Of a DNA stretch of 64,000 nt, positions 53,858 to 63,702 are shown in pieces. The first letter of the stretch is position 1. Every line of letters begins with the position of its first letter. This DNA is from Tolypothrix sp. NIES-4075. GTDB taxonomy: Bacteria; Cyanobacteriota; Cyanobacteriia; Cyanobacteriales; Nostocaceae. The translations under genes and the position numbers were made by a program. Under the pieces are notes generated by a model. It saw nothing but the letters and a program-made list of their open reading frames with translations. It did not search any database and had not been told where the DNA came from. The stretch is taken from the NCBI RefSeq assembly GCF_002218085.1, contig NZ_BDUC01000003.1, forward strand, positions 779,666 through 843,665, in the 5' to 3' direction.

Positions 53858-56800
53858 AAACTAGAAAAAATTGTGTAAATTTTTCCAAAAATTTGGGAAT
53901 GAGGCAGAACAAAGTCGGACATCAGCTAGAATCCTCGATATTGCGCTTTGTCCTACTTCCCAAACGTAGTGTCGGCATATTGCCTGTATTTTTAGCGATC
54001 GCCGCACCATTTTTCTCCTCCTCTGCCTATGCTTCCACCTTAGGCGATCGCCTGCGGGGAGTAACCGAAACCTCGACCGCAGTCGAGGAGATGGGGGGAC
54101 AAGGGGACAAGGAGGATAAGGGGGACAAGGAGGACAAGGAAGAATTTACTTCCTCATCCCCCACTCCCCTTCTTCCCTCCCCCACTCCATCCCTCCGAAA
54201 GACGCAAATTTCCCAACTAACCCCAGATACAGGCGGATTTCCCCAAGATCCAGCAACTCAATTTCAACAAAATCCGGCTTCCCCAATTCAACAAACTGTT
54301 CCTCCACCGCAACAAACACCGCTACAAGCACCGCCGACGACTCAGGAAGTCTTACCCAACAGTACACCGCAGACTGTTGGCGATCGCAAAGTACGCATTG
54401 AATTTGCACCTGTAGGCGATCCGCGAGTTCAAGCTGATGGACGTTCTACCATCAAGCTTTCTGGGCAAATTACTGACGACAAAGGTCAACTCATCACCAA
54501 AGACGTGATGGTGACATTGACCACCACAGCCGGTAAATTTGTTGGGGCAGACCAAGACAAAGACCAACCAGGATTTCAAGTTCGGGCGATCGGTGGTGAG
54601 TTCATCGCCACTTTGCAATCAGATATCAAACCCCAACAAGTCCGGATTCGCGCAGGGGTAGACAAAATTAAGATACGAAACCGCTTTAGGCAACTACCAC
54701 CGCGAGCGATCGGGCAACCATCAATCCCGTATTACGGAGAAACCGATACAACCGGCGAAAGCAAACCATTTCCCCAACAAAACGATACCTCTATATTTGA
54801 ACTAATTGGCAGCCAGCCATTAGAAGCTTATACCCAAGTTGAATTCACAACTTACCTGCGTCCATCGCTGGTGACAGGGATAATCAACTTGCGGATTGGA
54901 CAGCGGGGAACTGATTACTTCGGCAGTTATAGCGATTTTCTCGCACCTGGTCGGACTGGCGGCACTCAAGTTGATTTTTATAGTGCAGTCTTTGCCACAG
55001 GTAAAGTCGGAGATTGGTTATTTACCGGTGCCTATAACAGTCAACGTCCGCTCAACCAAGATTGCGAAGGCAGAAATCGCCTCTTTGGTGGAATTCAATT
55101 TTGCGAACAACAATATCCCGTCTACGGCGACAGTTCCACCTTCACCTCAACTGCCCCCTCCATAGATAGCTTATACGCCCGGTTTGAGCGCAGTTCTTCA
55201 GTGCCTGGGGCAGAGCCAGACTACTTGATGTGGGGGGACTACAACACCCAGGAATTCAACCGTTCCTCGCAGTTATATACAGCAACCTCGCGTCAATTAC
55301 ACGGCTTTAAAGCTAACTACAACTTTGGCAACTTACAAGTAACTGGTTTGTATGCCAATAACATCGAGGGTTTCCAGCGCGATACCTTCGTCCCCAACGG
55401 AACTAGTGGAAATTATTTCCTCTCCAAGCGGTTGATTGTTCCGGGAAGTGAAATAGTTTATGTAGAAGCAGAGGAAATTCAGCGCCCAGGTACAGTGTTG
55501 CAGCGCGAACAGTTGTATCGCGGACAAGATTATGAAATAGATTACGATCGCGGAACATTACTCTTTCGCCGTCCCATCCTCTCAACAGACCTGAATCCCT
55601 TTGGCACAACTTTGGTTCGACGAGTCGTCGTCACTTACCAAAATGATGGTGGTGAGGATTCCAAGCTTTACGGCGGAAGACTGCAATATAATCTCTCCAA
55701 CGATCTGGAAAACAAAACTTTTGTTGCCGGTTCTTATTTAAGAGAAGACCAAGGCGATCAAGATTTTCAATTGTTTGGAGCCGATTTCTTAGTCTCCTTG
55801 GGGAATTCAGGTAGGATTGTTGGGGAATTTGCCCGTTCTAACAACGATTTGATTACCGGGCGAGAAGTCACAGGTAATGCCTATCGCTTAGAAGCATTTG
55901 GTAATATTGCTGACAGAATAAGCGCCAGTGCTTATTACCGAGGAGTTGAGCCAAACTTCGCGAACAACGCCACCTTTAGTTTTTCACCCGGACAAACACG
56001 CTACGGTGCGTCGTTGTTGGCAAGGGTGACTGATACCACCAGCTTTACCGTTGCTTACGACCAAGAAGAAAACTACGGCAGGTCTACGGGCAATATTGTA
56101 GACTTTTTTGACTTATTTAATCCGCAACCACAAACGCGAGTTGGGGACAGAGTTAATAATGAGTTGAGAACCTTCCGCGCCGGCATTTTGCAAAGACTGG
56201 GAACTGCGGATGTGAGTTTAGAGTATGTGAATCGATCGCGTGAAGATAGAGTGAGCGATCGCTTTAATGGCAATGCTAATCAGTTAGTATCTCGCCTCAA
56301 ATTACCTCTAACTCAATCATTGACCTTTCAGGCGCAAAATGAACTGAATATAAATGGCTCTGACCCACTTTACCCCAACCGCACCACCTTAGGCTTAGAT
56401 TGGAAAGCTATGCAAGGGGTGACAGTGCGACTCGCTCACCAATTCTATGATGATAGCGAGTTACTTCGCGGCAACTCTTTCACTACCTTGGATACGATTT
56501 TCGATCGCAAGTTAGCTGAAGATACGGCAATTACAGGTCGCTATTCGGTGCTATCTGGTTTCAACGGCTTGCAAGGTCAGGGAGCCGTAGGATTAGATCA
56601 GGGCTTTCGGGTTGCCCCCGGTTTAAAGGTAAATGTTGGATACCAGTACATATTCAAGAATATCTTTAACGCCACCGCCGCCGGTTCCCGCGATGAACAA
56701 TATTACGCTGTTGGTCAAACCGCTTCCTCACTGGGACTGTTTGCTGGTTCTGTGTATAGTTTAGGATTTGAATATACTGATAATCCTGATTTAAAAGCAA

Positions 56801-57726
56801 GCGCTAGATTTGAATATCGTGATGGCGACGAAGGCAACAATCTAGTTATTTCCGCCGCTGCTTCTGGTAAACTCTCGCCCGCTTTAACCGCACTGGTTCG
56901 CTTTCAACAAGCAGGTGAGGCAAACGTATTTTTGCCAACTTCTGCGGGTATCGTCAGCGATGGAGTCAGATTCCAAGAACTTGGGGACACCTCTAACTTT
57001 AGATTTGGTATAGCTTACCGCGACCCCAGCAACGATAAATTTAACGCCTTGCTGAAATATGAGTGGCGGCAAAACTTTGACTCAATTCCAGAAGCGCAAT
57101 TGACCGGTACCACCGCAACCGGGCATGTCTTTTCTGCGGAAGCGATTTATGCCCCAAACTGGCGCTGGGAATTTTATGGCAAATACGCTCTCCGTAATGG
57201 TGTCACCTTCTTGAACGGCGATAGATACGACGGTACAGTGAATTTGGCGCAGTTGCGAGCAAGTTACAGACTCGGTTATCGCACTGATTTGGCAGTAGAA
57301 GGACGCTGGATTGGGCAAAACTCCAACAGCGGCACTGACTACGATGAATTTGGCGTAGCTGTGGAATCAGGGTATTATTTAACACCTGATTTGCGCGTGG
57401 GTCTGGGTTACAGCTTTGGTAGCGTCGATGACCGCGATTTCACTGGCTATAGGTCTGAAGGCGGTTTTTATGTCAATATCAGCTTGAAGTTGAATGAACT
57501 TTTAGGCGGCTTTGGATTGCAAAAACCCGTACCCAGGCAGCAAGAAGAGTCCGAAGTCGGACCGACAGCTAGTAGGAATGGTAATTCTCAAAGCAAGTTG
57601 ATTAACCGTCTGCGGCAGACGAGAGCGCAAACTTCACCAGGTAGTAATCTGGTTAGCCGTCTCAAACAAACTCGACCTCAAGCAGTTGAGGAAACCCAAG
57701 CTGAGTTGATTAAGCGTCTTAGATAG
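53854..57726 (+). CDS. large outer-membrane protein: Ig-like domain plus beta-barrel
   Basis: The 1290-residue protein has an extended signal peptide (hydrophobic 43-58, cut after AYA), a low-complexity linker (about 78-190), an invasin/BIG-1-like Ig domain (about 180-275, with DGRSTIKLSGQITDDKGQ and VMVTLTTTAGKF), and a long beta-rich region (about 320-1215) of alternating amphipathic strands ending FYVNISLKL, typical of an outer-membrane barrel. Conserved-looking blocks are YPVYGDSSTFT near 428 and DYEIDYDRGTLLFRRPI near 560-576. The C-terminal tail has three NRLRQT/SRLKQT/KRLR repeats. The linker residues GGQGDKEDKGDKEDKEEF are encoded by intergenic-type repeat DNA (54088-54190). Partner of the genes on either side. 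Confidence 0.82.
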   Translation: MKTRKNCVNFSKNLGMRQNKVGHQLESSILRFVLLPKRSVGILPVFLAIAAPFFSSSAYASTLGDRLRGVTETSTAVEEMGGQGDKEDKGDKEDKEEFTSSSPTPLLPSPTPSLRKTQISQLTPDTGGFPQDPATQFQQNPASPIQQTVPPPQQTPLQAPPTTQEVLPNSTPQTVGDRKVRIEFAPVGDPRVQADGRSTIKLSGQITDDKGQLITKDVMVTLTTTAGKFVGADQDKDQPGFQVRAIGGEFIATLQSDIKPQQVRIRAGVDKIKIRNRFRQLPPRAIGQPSIPYYGETDTTGESKPFPQQNDTSIFELIGSQPLEAYTQVEFTTYLRPSLVTGIINLRIGQRGTDYFGSYSDFLAPGRTGGTQVDFYSAVFATGKVGDWLFTGAYNSQRPLNQDCEGRNRLFGGIQFCEQQYPVYGDSSTFTSTAPSIDSLYARFERSSSVPGAEPDYLMWGDYNTQEFNRSSQLYTATSRQLHGFKANYNFGNLQVTGLYANNIEGFQRDTFVPNGTSGNYFLSKRLIVPGSEIVYVEAEEIQRPGTVLQREQLYRGQDYEIDYDRGTLLFRRPILSTDLNPFGTTLVRRVVVTYQNDGGEDSKLYGGRLQYNLSNDLENKTFVAGSYLREDQGDQDFQLFGADFLVSLGNSGRIVGEFARSNNDLITGREVTGNAYRLEAFGNIADRISASAYYRGVEPNFANNATFSFSPGQTRYGASLLARVTDTTSFTVAYDQEENYGRSTGNIVDFFDLFNPQPQTRVGDRVNNELRTFRAGILQRLGTADVSLEYVNRSREDRVSDRFNGNANQLVSRLKLPLTQSLTFQAQNELNINGSDPLYPNRTTLGLDWKAMQGVTVRLAHQFYDDSELLRGNSFTTLDTIFDRKLAEDTAITGRYSVLSGFNGLQGQGAVGLDQGFRVAPGLKVNVGYQYIFKNIFNATAAGSRDEQYYAVGQTASSLGLFAGSVYSLGFEYTDNPDLKASARFEYRDGDEGNNLVISAAASGKLSPALTALVRFQQAGEANVFLPTSAGIVSDGVRFQELGDTSNFRFGIAYRDPSNDKFNALLKYEWRQNFDSIPEAQLTGTTATGHVFSAEAIYAPNWRWEFYGKYALRNGVTFLNGDRYDGTVNLAQLRASYRLGYRTDLAVEGRWIGQNSNSGTDYDEFGVAVESGYYLTPDLRVGLGYSFGSVDDRDFTGYRSEGGFYVNISLKLNELLGGFGLQKPVPRQQEESEVGPTASRNGNSQSKLINRLRQTRAQTSPGSNLVSRLKQTRPQAVEETQAELIKRLR

Positions 57727-57774
57727 CAATCGTTGAAGCTATTGCCATATTTGCGAGGTGTACAGGAGTGAGTA

Positions 57775-60066
57775 ATGTTGAGTGTGAAATTTCGTTTATT
57801 GTTGCTGATTAGTGGTATGGCTTTCGTTGGTAGAGACGCGATTAATCACGTCTCCAGGAAAAAATTCTCGCAACGCCGAATTAACAACTATCAATTAACA
57901 ATTCTTTCTCTTTTACCTTTTACCTTTTGCCTTTTAACTTCAAAAGTTGCATTTAGTCAAATACCGACTCCCCCAGCTTTGCGGGTGGTGGTGAACAGCA
58001 ACTCAGATGGGAATATTCAAGCTGATTCAGTACTGACATTGCGAGAAGCGATCGCTCTGGTCAATGGTACGCTAACAGTTGAACAACTCAGCAATAGCGA
58101 AAAAGCTTTAGTTCAACCACAAACTAGCGGCACTTCGCGCATTGAGTTTAATTTGCCCAATGGCGCAACGACGATTCAATTGCAGCAACAATTACCCGAT
58201 TTGTCAAGTCCGGGATTGGTAATTGATGGTGCCACGCAACCGGGATATAATGCTGCTACTTCAGCGACAGCAGAAATTGCCATTCCGGTGCCGGTAGTGA
58301 CAATAACTCCAGCGGCAGATAAAGAAATATTTCGCGGCTTGACTGTTGTTGCCGATGGTATAACTATTCGCGGCTTAAGTATTTATGGTTTTAATGCCAG
58401 TCCAATTAAGCAGCAGTTGGGCAACTTATTAATTTATGATGGGATTCCCAAGCCGGTGACGTTGACCACACCGCCAGGAGATATTGTTATTTCCCATCGC
58501 TTTCCGCCTCCCAACACCAAACGACAGCAACCCCCTAATAGTAGTTTTCCTTTTTATGACCGAGATGTCCCACCCAAGAATGTTCTGATTGAAAACAACT
58601 GGTTGGGACTGACAACTGATGAAAGAGTCCCACCAACTACATCAGCTTTTGGGGTTTATGTTTTTAATTCCCAAGGAACGACAATTCGCAAAAACCGAAT
58701 TTATTATCATGATGGTAGTGCGATTATTACCTCGGTACGGGGTGAAAATACGGTAGTTCAACAAAATATCATCGTTGGCAATGGCATCGAAGGTATGCCC
58801 GATGCTTTGCGGATTGAGGGTGTAGTTACAAAATCGCAGATTTTAGGTAACTTGATTTGTGCCAACGATGGGGCAGGGGTGTATTTATTTAAACCTCAAG
58901 GTGACGTGTTATTGCAAAATAACAAAATCACTTATAACGGTAGACGATTGCGACGGGCAGCGGTTTATGTGATGGGTAGCAATCATCAAATAATTGGTAA
59001 CGAGATTGACCATCAAACCGGACCTGGGGTAGTAGTGTCAGCGTACCCTGATACTGAACGCAACATCATCCAAGATAACTTGTTTGCCGCCTTGGAAGGT
59101 TTGAGTATTGACCTCAACACCCAGCGCAATCTTGATGTCAGCGACTTTCAACGGGGAGATGGTCCAAACCCCAAGCGCGATTCAGGCAATCGCCGTCGGG
59201 ATACGGGAAATGGAGCAATTAACGCACCAGAATTTACCGCCAGGGCATTTGTACCAAGTGGTAACGGCGTCACTTTACAAGGTAAAGCTGACCCAGGTTC
59301 GCTCATTACGATATATCGCTTGGGAGATTATCAAAGAGGAAAAAAAGCACTTTACGAACCAGGTTATGGAGCGTTGAGTCAGGTGTTAGCGACTGCGCCT
59401 GTAGACAATAAAGGCAATTTTAGCATCACGGCATCAAACTTGCAGACCGGAGAAATGGTGAGTGCGATCGCCACCGATCCTAAATATGGGACATCGGAAC
59501 CGGCGATCGCCGCCGTAATTGGCACTCCTGGAACACCAACCAACCTCACGCCATCTTCTCAACCAACGCCCATACAGCCACCGCAGTGTACTTCCAGACC
59601 TGCGCCACCCCCACCACCAGAACCACCAACACCACCCCCACCACCAGAACCGCTGCGGATACGCGTACCGCGCAACGTTCACTTTGCCTTAGATAAATCT
59701 TTCATCAGTCCAGCGAGTGCGCTAGTTTTGGATCGGGTAGCGCAGGTGTTGAAGCAATATCCGGTGATTGTGATTGAAATAATTGGTCACACCGATCCCC
59801 GCGCTAGCGACGCCTATAACTTAGCGTTGGGTAGACGACGGGCATTAGCTACGAGAAATTACTTATTACGCCAAGGTATCGCCCCAGAAAGAATGACCAT
59901 TCGTTCTCAGGGTGAAAGCCAGCCTGTAAGTCAAGGTACCGGTCGGGTGGATTATGCACGCGATCGCCGTGCGGAAATCATTTTTAAAGACATTAGAGGT
60001 ATCGACATCATTATTGAAGGACAAGAAGAAGATTTACAAATCGAACCACCTAGAGGTAGAAGGTAG
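57775..60066 (+). CDS. beta-helix and OmpA-domain envelope protein
   Basis: The 763-residue protein starts at ATG 57775 with AGGAG at 57764-57768. The N-terminus reads MLSVKFRLLLLISGMAF, then about 40 residues encoded by dispersed repeats (57828-57945), then VAFSQ, so the signal peptide has been split and rebuilt. Next come a CSLREA-like region (DSVLTLREAIALVNG), a right-handed parallel beta-helix (about 250-480), a Pro-rich linker (about 595-625) and an OmpA peptidoglycan-binding domain (about 628-745) with IEIIGHTDPRASDAYN and GRRRALATRNYL. It should tie a surface structure to the cell wall. It lies 48 bp after the barrel gene. Confidence 0.87.
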   Translation: MLSVKFRLLLLISGMAFVGRDAINHVSRKKFSQRRINNYQLTILSLLPFTFCLLTSKVAFSQIPTPPALRVVVNSNSDGNIQADSVLTLREAIALVNGTLTVEQLSNSEKALVQPQTSGTSRIEFNLPNGATTIQLQQQLPDLSSPGLVIDGATQPGYNAATSATAEIAIPVPVVTITPAADKEIFRGLTVVADGITIRGLSIYGFNASPIKQQLGNLLIYDGIPKPVTLTTPPGDIVISHRFPPPNTKRQQPPNSSFPFYDRDVPPKNVLIENNWLGLTTDERVPPTTSAFGVYVFNSQGTTIRKNRIYYHDGSAIITSVRGENTVVQQNIIVGNGIEGMPDALRIEGVVTKSQILGNLICANDGAGVYLFKPQGDVLLQNNKITYNGRRLRRAAVYVMGSNHQIIGNEIDHQTGPGVVVSAYPDTERNIIQDNLFAALEGLSIDLNTQRNLDVSDFQRGDGPNPKRDSGNRRRDTGNGAINAPEFTARAFVPSGNGVTLQGKADPGSLITIYRLGDYQRGKKALYEPGYGALSQVLATAPVDNKGNFSITASNLQTGEMVSAIATDPKYGTSEPAIAAVIGTPGTPTNLTPSSQPTPIQPPQCTSRPAPPPPPEPPTPPPPPEPLRIRVPRNVHFALDKSFISPASALVLDRVAQVLKQYPVIVIEIIGHTDPRASDAYNLALGRRRALATRNYLLRQGIAPERMTIRSQGESQPVSQGTGRVDYARDRRAEIIFKDIRGIDIIIEGQEEDLQIEPPRGRR
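57830..57856. repeat. GTAGAGACG-type dispersed repeat inside a coding sequence
   Basis: GGTAGAGACGCG faces CACGTCTCC, matching the family at 455, 14587, 35719 and 40001. It is directly followed by CTTTTACC/CTTTTGCC tandem units (57908-57940), also translated. Confidence 0.7.
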
Positions 60067-60637
60067 CCCACAAGTATAAAGTATGAAGTATGAAATTACA
60101 TCATCAATAAAGCGATCGCGCGTCAAGTCTGACGGGGAAAGTTTCCCTGTCAGACTTGACATGAATATCGATTCGCTGAGTATACCAGCGAGGTATGTAG
60201 CGATTTTTGATTTCAGATTTAGGTAAGACTTAGGCAAAGTTATGGAAAAACGAACCACAGAGGCGCAGAGTTCACAGAGGAATGAGGAAGAGAGAAAATT
60301 TTTAGGTAAGTTTTATTACGCTCAAAAATCAACATTACTTACAGCACTAAATGCAACGTCAACTACTAATATTTTGAGTAAATGTACTAAGGTTATTTTT
60401 CTTTAAATGACTTGATGGCAAGACAAAATTACTTTGAGTTTAAAGGAGTAGAGAAATAAAACCTAAGAGACTGAGAAAAAAATCCTTACATCCAAGTTGG
60501 AACTTACGCAAAAATCCTTTCTCATTCCTCTTCCTTTGTGTGCTTGGCGTCTTGGCGGTTCGTTTTTTCATTACTTTGCGTTCGTTTCCCTAGTCAGGGC
60601 TAAAGCCTCGCTCGTTTCCCACTTACCGAGTTATTTT
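60067..60637. other. intergenic region in the envelope cluster
   Basis: A 571-bp gap with a strong hairpin (60122-60160), an ACAGAGGCGCAGAGTTCACAGAGG dispersed repeat (about 60257-60280), and a CTTGGCGTCTTGGCGGTTCG repeat (about 60540-60562). The in-frame stretch 60497-60637 upstream of the next gene is repeat DNA and not counted as coding. Confidence 0.6.
60122..60160 (+). terminator. strong hairpin after the OmpA-domain gene
   Basis: GTCAAGTCTGAC (60122-60133) pairs perfectly with GTCAGACTTGAC (60149-60160), with a further GGGGAAA/TTTCCCT inner stem. No U-tract, so its terminator role is tentative. Confidence 0.6.
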
Positions 60638-63211
60638 ATGAAACCTTTATTTAAGCGTTTACCAGAAATCACCCACACTCAGATATTTCAACCTTTAAAA
60701 CGTACACTTTTGACACTGCTGTTTACAGTGCCGCAAGTTCCCATACAATATCCATTGCTAGGAAGCATTTCATCGGGTGGGAAAGCTTTGGCACAAGCAC
60801 AAACAAGCTGTCCGGCTGGGGCATCACCCGCAACTTTAGAGTGGAATGCCACCACCAACCTCCAAGATTTTTTAAGTCAAAATTTGAGCGTTGGCGGCGT
60901 TAATACCACCTTCCGCTTTTCTGAAAGCAGCCCTGGAGTCATCGACGCAGGTGAAACACGTATTGAGCCAGAAATATACGGTGGTATTCCAGGACCAAAT
61001 CTCAGGTTTAATATCGGAGGAAATTCGCTAGGTAGACCAGTCAATGATCGAGATAGCAGTCCGGTAGCACCTGGCAGTAGTGCCACACTGACGATTACCT
61101 TCGCACAACCAGTCACCCTAGCATCTCCCCTCACTTTTTTAGACGTTGACAGAAATGGTGCGCCGCCACGAGACCCTGTGGGAAGAATCTTCCAAGATAG
61201 AGTGACAATTAGAGCGTTTAATGGAAATACACCAGTTGGTGTGACAGGTACGGCATTAGGTGCAGATACTAGAGTCACTAATCAAGGTAACAGTGTTCTG
61301 GCAGAGGGTATAAACGACAATGCCGAAATCACTCAAAATGCTGGCAATATTCAAGTTACGCCAGCTGGGGCAATCACCCAAATTCAAATTTTATATGAGC
61401 CAGGAACAGAATTTGGCGCTCCTGGGCAGGATGAAACTATCGGTCTTGCTAGGATAAGTATCTGTCCGCCGACAGGCACTCTTGGCGATACTGTTTATAA
61501 TGACACCAACGGCAACAGTCAGCAAGACGCTGGTGAAACCGGGATTAACAACGTTACTCTCAACTTAATTGGTGCAGGTCCTGATGGTAACTTTGGCACA
61601 GCTGACGATATTACCCGCACCACGACTACCGATAGTAATGGTAGATACAGTTTTCCTGGTTTGCCAGCGGGTAATTATAGAGTCACCGTTAATAATCCTT
61701 CTGGTTTCACACCAACTCAAACTCAACCTCAGGCGATCGCTTTAGCTACTGGTCAAAATATCGATACAGTTGATTTTGGCTTCACTCAACAGCAACGAGG
61801 CTCGATTGGCGATACTGTTTTCAATGACACCAACGCCAACAGTGTCCAAGACCAAGGCGAACCGGGAATCGGCGGCGTTACCATCAACCTTAGAGATAGT
61901 AGCGGTAACATTGTTGCTACCACAACTACTAACAACAACGGTAATTACAGTTTCCCCAATCTGACACCAGGTAACTACACAGTATCTGTTCCCAACCCAC
62001 CTGCCGGCTTTAACCCAACTCTCGTGCCGTCACCCATCACCTTACAACCCGGACAAAATGTTGATACGGCTGATTTTGGCTTTACTCAGCAGCCACGGGG
62101 CATAATTGGGGATACTGTATTCAGCGATACTAACGGCAATAGCACTCAAGAACCGGGCGAACCGGGAATTGGCGGTCTAACTGTCGTTGTCACAGATAGC
62201 AGCGGTAACACAGTTGGCACCGCTAACACTGATACTAACGGCAGATACAATGTTAGTGTGCCACCTGGTACTTACACAGTAGCTGTTACCAATGCGCCTC
62301 AAGGCTTCACCCCGACTCTCACGCAGCCGAATCCAATCAACGTCAGCAACGGTCAGAATATCGATACAGTTGATTTTGGCTTCCGGCAACCACCTGGAGG
62401 TTCAATTGGTGATTTTGTCTTTAATGATAGAAATAGCGATCGCATTCCTAACCCAGGCGAAACCGGAATTCCCAATGCTACGGTAACTCTGAGAAACTCT
62501 AGCAATCAGATAGTTGCTACCACTACAACTAATAACAACGGTAACTACATCTTCAACGGCTTGGCATTAGGCAATTACACCGTTGAGGTAACAAGACCAG
62601 GTGGCGGTTTAAACCCAACCACTAACACAACCTTGACAGCTAACCTGACTGAAGCAAATCCAAATAACCTCAATATTGACTTCGGTTTCCGTAGTGGTGC
62701 TGTAGGTGCGGCAAATACTGCTCTGCGCTTGGTAAAACGAATTACCAACGTGTTTAGAAATGGTCAGCCTGTCAACATTGCCAACTTCAACGATTTTCTA
62801 GATGACCCCAATGATAATAACGACAATATATTAAACCAAGCCGGACGCCCGCCTCTCGGCGTTAGCCAACTACAAACACCTCTGCAAAGCGGTGATGAAG
62901 TAGAGTACACACTTTATTATCTTGCCGAAGGCGATCAAGACTTGCAAAACGTCAGCTTCTGCGATTTAATTCCACCGGAAACAAGCTATAGTTCCGGGGA
63001 AATTTCAGTCAATCGAGCCGGTACAAATAGTTTGCTAAGTAATGCTCAAGATAGCGACCAAGGAGCATTTTTCACTCCCTTACAACCGTTACCTCAGCCC
63101 AATCAATGTCTGAGTCAAACAAATACTAAGGGTGCAGTAATTGTCAACTTGGGCACTATCACCCCTGATAGGAACTTCGGTTTCCTGCGCTTCCGCGTCC
63201 GAATCGATTGA
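60638..63211 (+). CDS. SdrD_B-repeat secreted protein
   Basis: The start is placed at ATG 60638 (MKPLFKRLPEI), since upstream in-frame DNA is a dispersed repeat. The 857-residue protein has a long N-terminal segment ending in KALAQAQ (probable signal peptide), a beta-sandwich domain (about 65-275), four tandem SdrD_B domains of about 100 residues (about 280-685) each starting G(S/T/I)(I/L)GDxVxND and ending near DFGF, with the NGNY/GNYxV core, and a DUF11-like C-terminal domain (about 690-857). SdrD_B domains form Ca2+-stabilised rods. No sortase signal or PEP-CTERM is seen. It completes the cluster begun at 52937. Confidence 0.88.
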   Translation: MKPLFKRLPEITHTQIFQPLKRTLLTLLFTVPQVPIQYPLLGSISSGGKALAQAQTSCPAGASPATLEWNATTNLQDFLSQNLSVGGVNTTFRFSESSPGVIDAGETRIEPEIYGGIPGPNLRFNIGGNSLGRPVNDRDSSPVAPGSSATLTITFAQPVTLASPLTFLDVDRNGAPPRDPVGRIFQDRVTIRAFNGNTPVGVTGTALGADTRVTNQGNSVLAEGINDNAEITQNAGNIQVTPAGAITQIQILYEPGTEFGAPGQDETIGLARISICPPTGTLGDTVYNDTNGNSQQDAGETGINNVTLNLIGAGPDGNFGTADDITRTTTTDSNGRYSFPGLPAGNYRVTVNNPSGFTPTQTQPQAIALATGQNIDTVDFGFTQQQRGSIGDTVFNDTNANSVQDQGEPGIGGVTINLRDSSGNIVATTTTNNNGNYSFPNLTPGNYTVSVPNPPAGFNPTLVPSPITLQPGQNVDTADFGFTQQPRGIIGDTVFSDTNGNSTQEPGEPGIGGLTVVVTDSSGNTVGTANTDTNGRYNVSVPPGTYTVAVTNAPQGFTPTLTQPNPINVSNGQNIDTVDFGFRQPPGGSIGDFVFNDRNSDRIPNPGETGIPNATVTLRNSSNQIVATTTTNNNGNYIFNGLALGNYTVEVTRPGGGLNPTTNTTLTANLTEANPNNLNIDFGFRSGAVGAANTALRLVKRITNVFRNGQPVNIANFNDFLDDPNDNNDNILNQAGRPPLGVSQLQTPLQSGDEVEYTLYYLAEGDQDLQNVSFCDLIPPETSYSSGEISVNRAGTNSLLSNAQDSDQGAFFTPLQPLPQPNQCLSQTNTKGAVIVNLGTITPDRNFGFLRFRVRID
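61474..62697 (+). repeat. four tandem SdrD_B-coding repeats
   Basis: Four coding units of about 300-324 bp begin near 61474, 61798, 62098 and 62398, each starting with a GGCGATACTGT-like or GGTGATTTTGT-like segment and ending GATTTTGGCTTC or close to it. They encode the rod domains of the surrounding gene and could recombine to change repeat number. Confidence 0.85.
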
Positions 63212-63233
63212 AACTGGGGATTTACCGATGGTC

Positions 63234-63266
63234 AGAAACCCGACTTCTTTAAGAAGTCGGGTTTCT
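63234..63266 (+). terminator. terminator-like hairpin at the end of the envelope cluster
   Basis: AGAAACCCGACTTCTT (63234-63249) and AAGAAGTCGGGTTTCT (63251-63266) are perfectly complementary, 22 bases after the stop codon. The same sequence type is a common dispersed repeat in cyanobacteria. Confidence 0.75.
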
Positions 63267-63380
63267 ATGTATAGCAAGGGACTCTTTACTGGGTGAAAAG
63301 TCTTTTTGTGTAAGAGCGTTTTATCATCACATTATGTCCTAATCACCAAGGTTTTTGCTATATGTTGATAAAATTTAATT

Positions 63381-63542
63381 ATGAATGCATCAGTTGTCGT
63401 CACCAAAACTAATCGCTTCGTGACCAACGTTAAAGCTTTGGTTATGAATGCATCAGCTGTCGTCACCAAAACTAATCGCTTCGTGACCAACGTTAAAGCT
63501 TTGGTTATGAATGCATCAGTTGTCGTCACCAAAACTAATCGC
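63381..63542. repeat. 63-bp tandem repeat, 2.6 copies
   Basis: The 63-bp unit starts at 63381 (ATGAATGCATCAGTTGTCGT), repeats at 63444 with a single base change (TTGTC to CTGTC), and a third partial copy runs from 63507 to about 63542. Since 63 is a multiple of three, frames stay open on both strands; the + frame could encode a 65-residue repeat peptide (63381-63578), but no good ribosome-binding site is seen. Confidence 0.85.
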
Positions 63543-63702
63543 AACGTTCATGAACGTTTAAGCTGTCGTTATTTATAAGGTTCAGAATTCTCAAGAAGTC
63601 GAACTTATTTAGGTAGTTTCGATTCTTATCTGTCTTTTGATGGTAGCGTGAAGCAAATATTAGAATTAAGCTGCTAAAAGCTTGTATCTATTTCAGCGCC
63701 CG

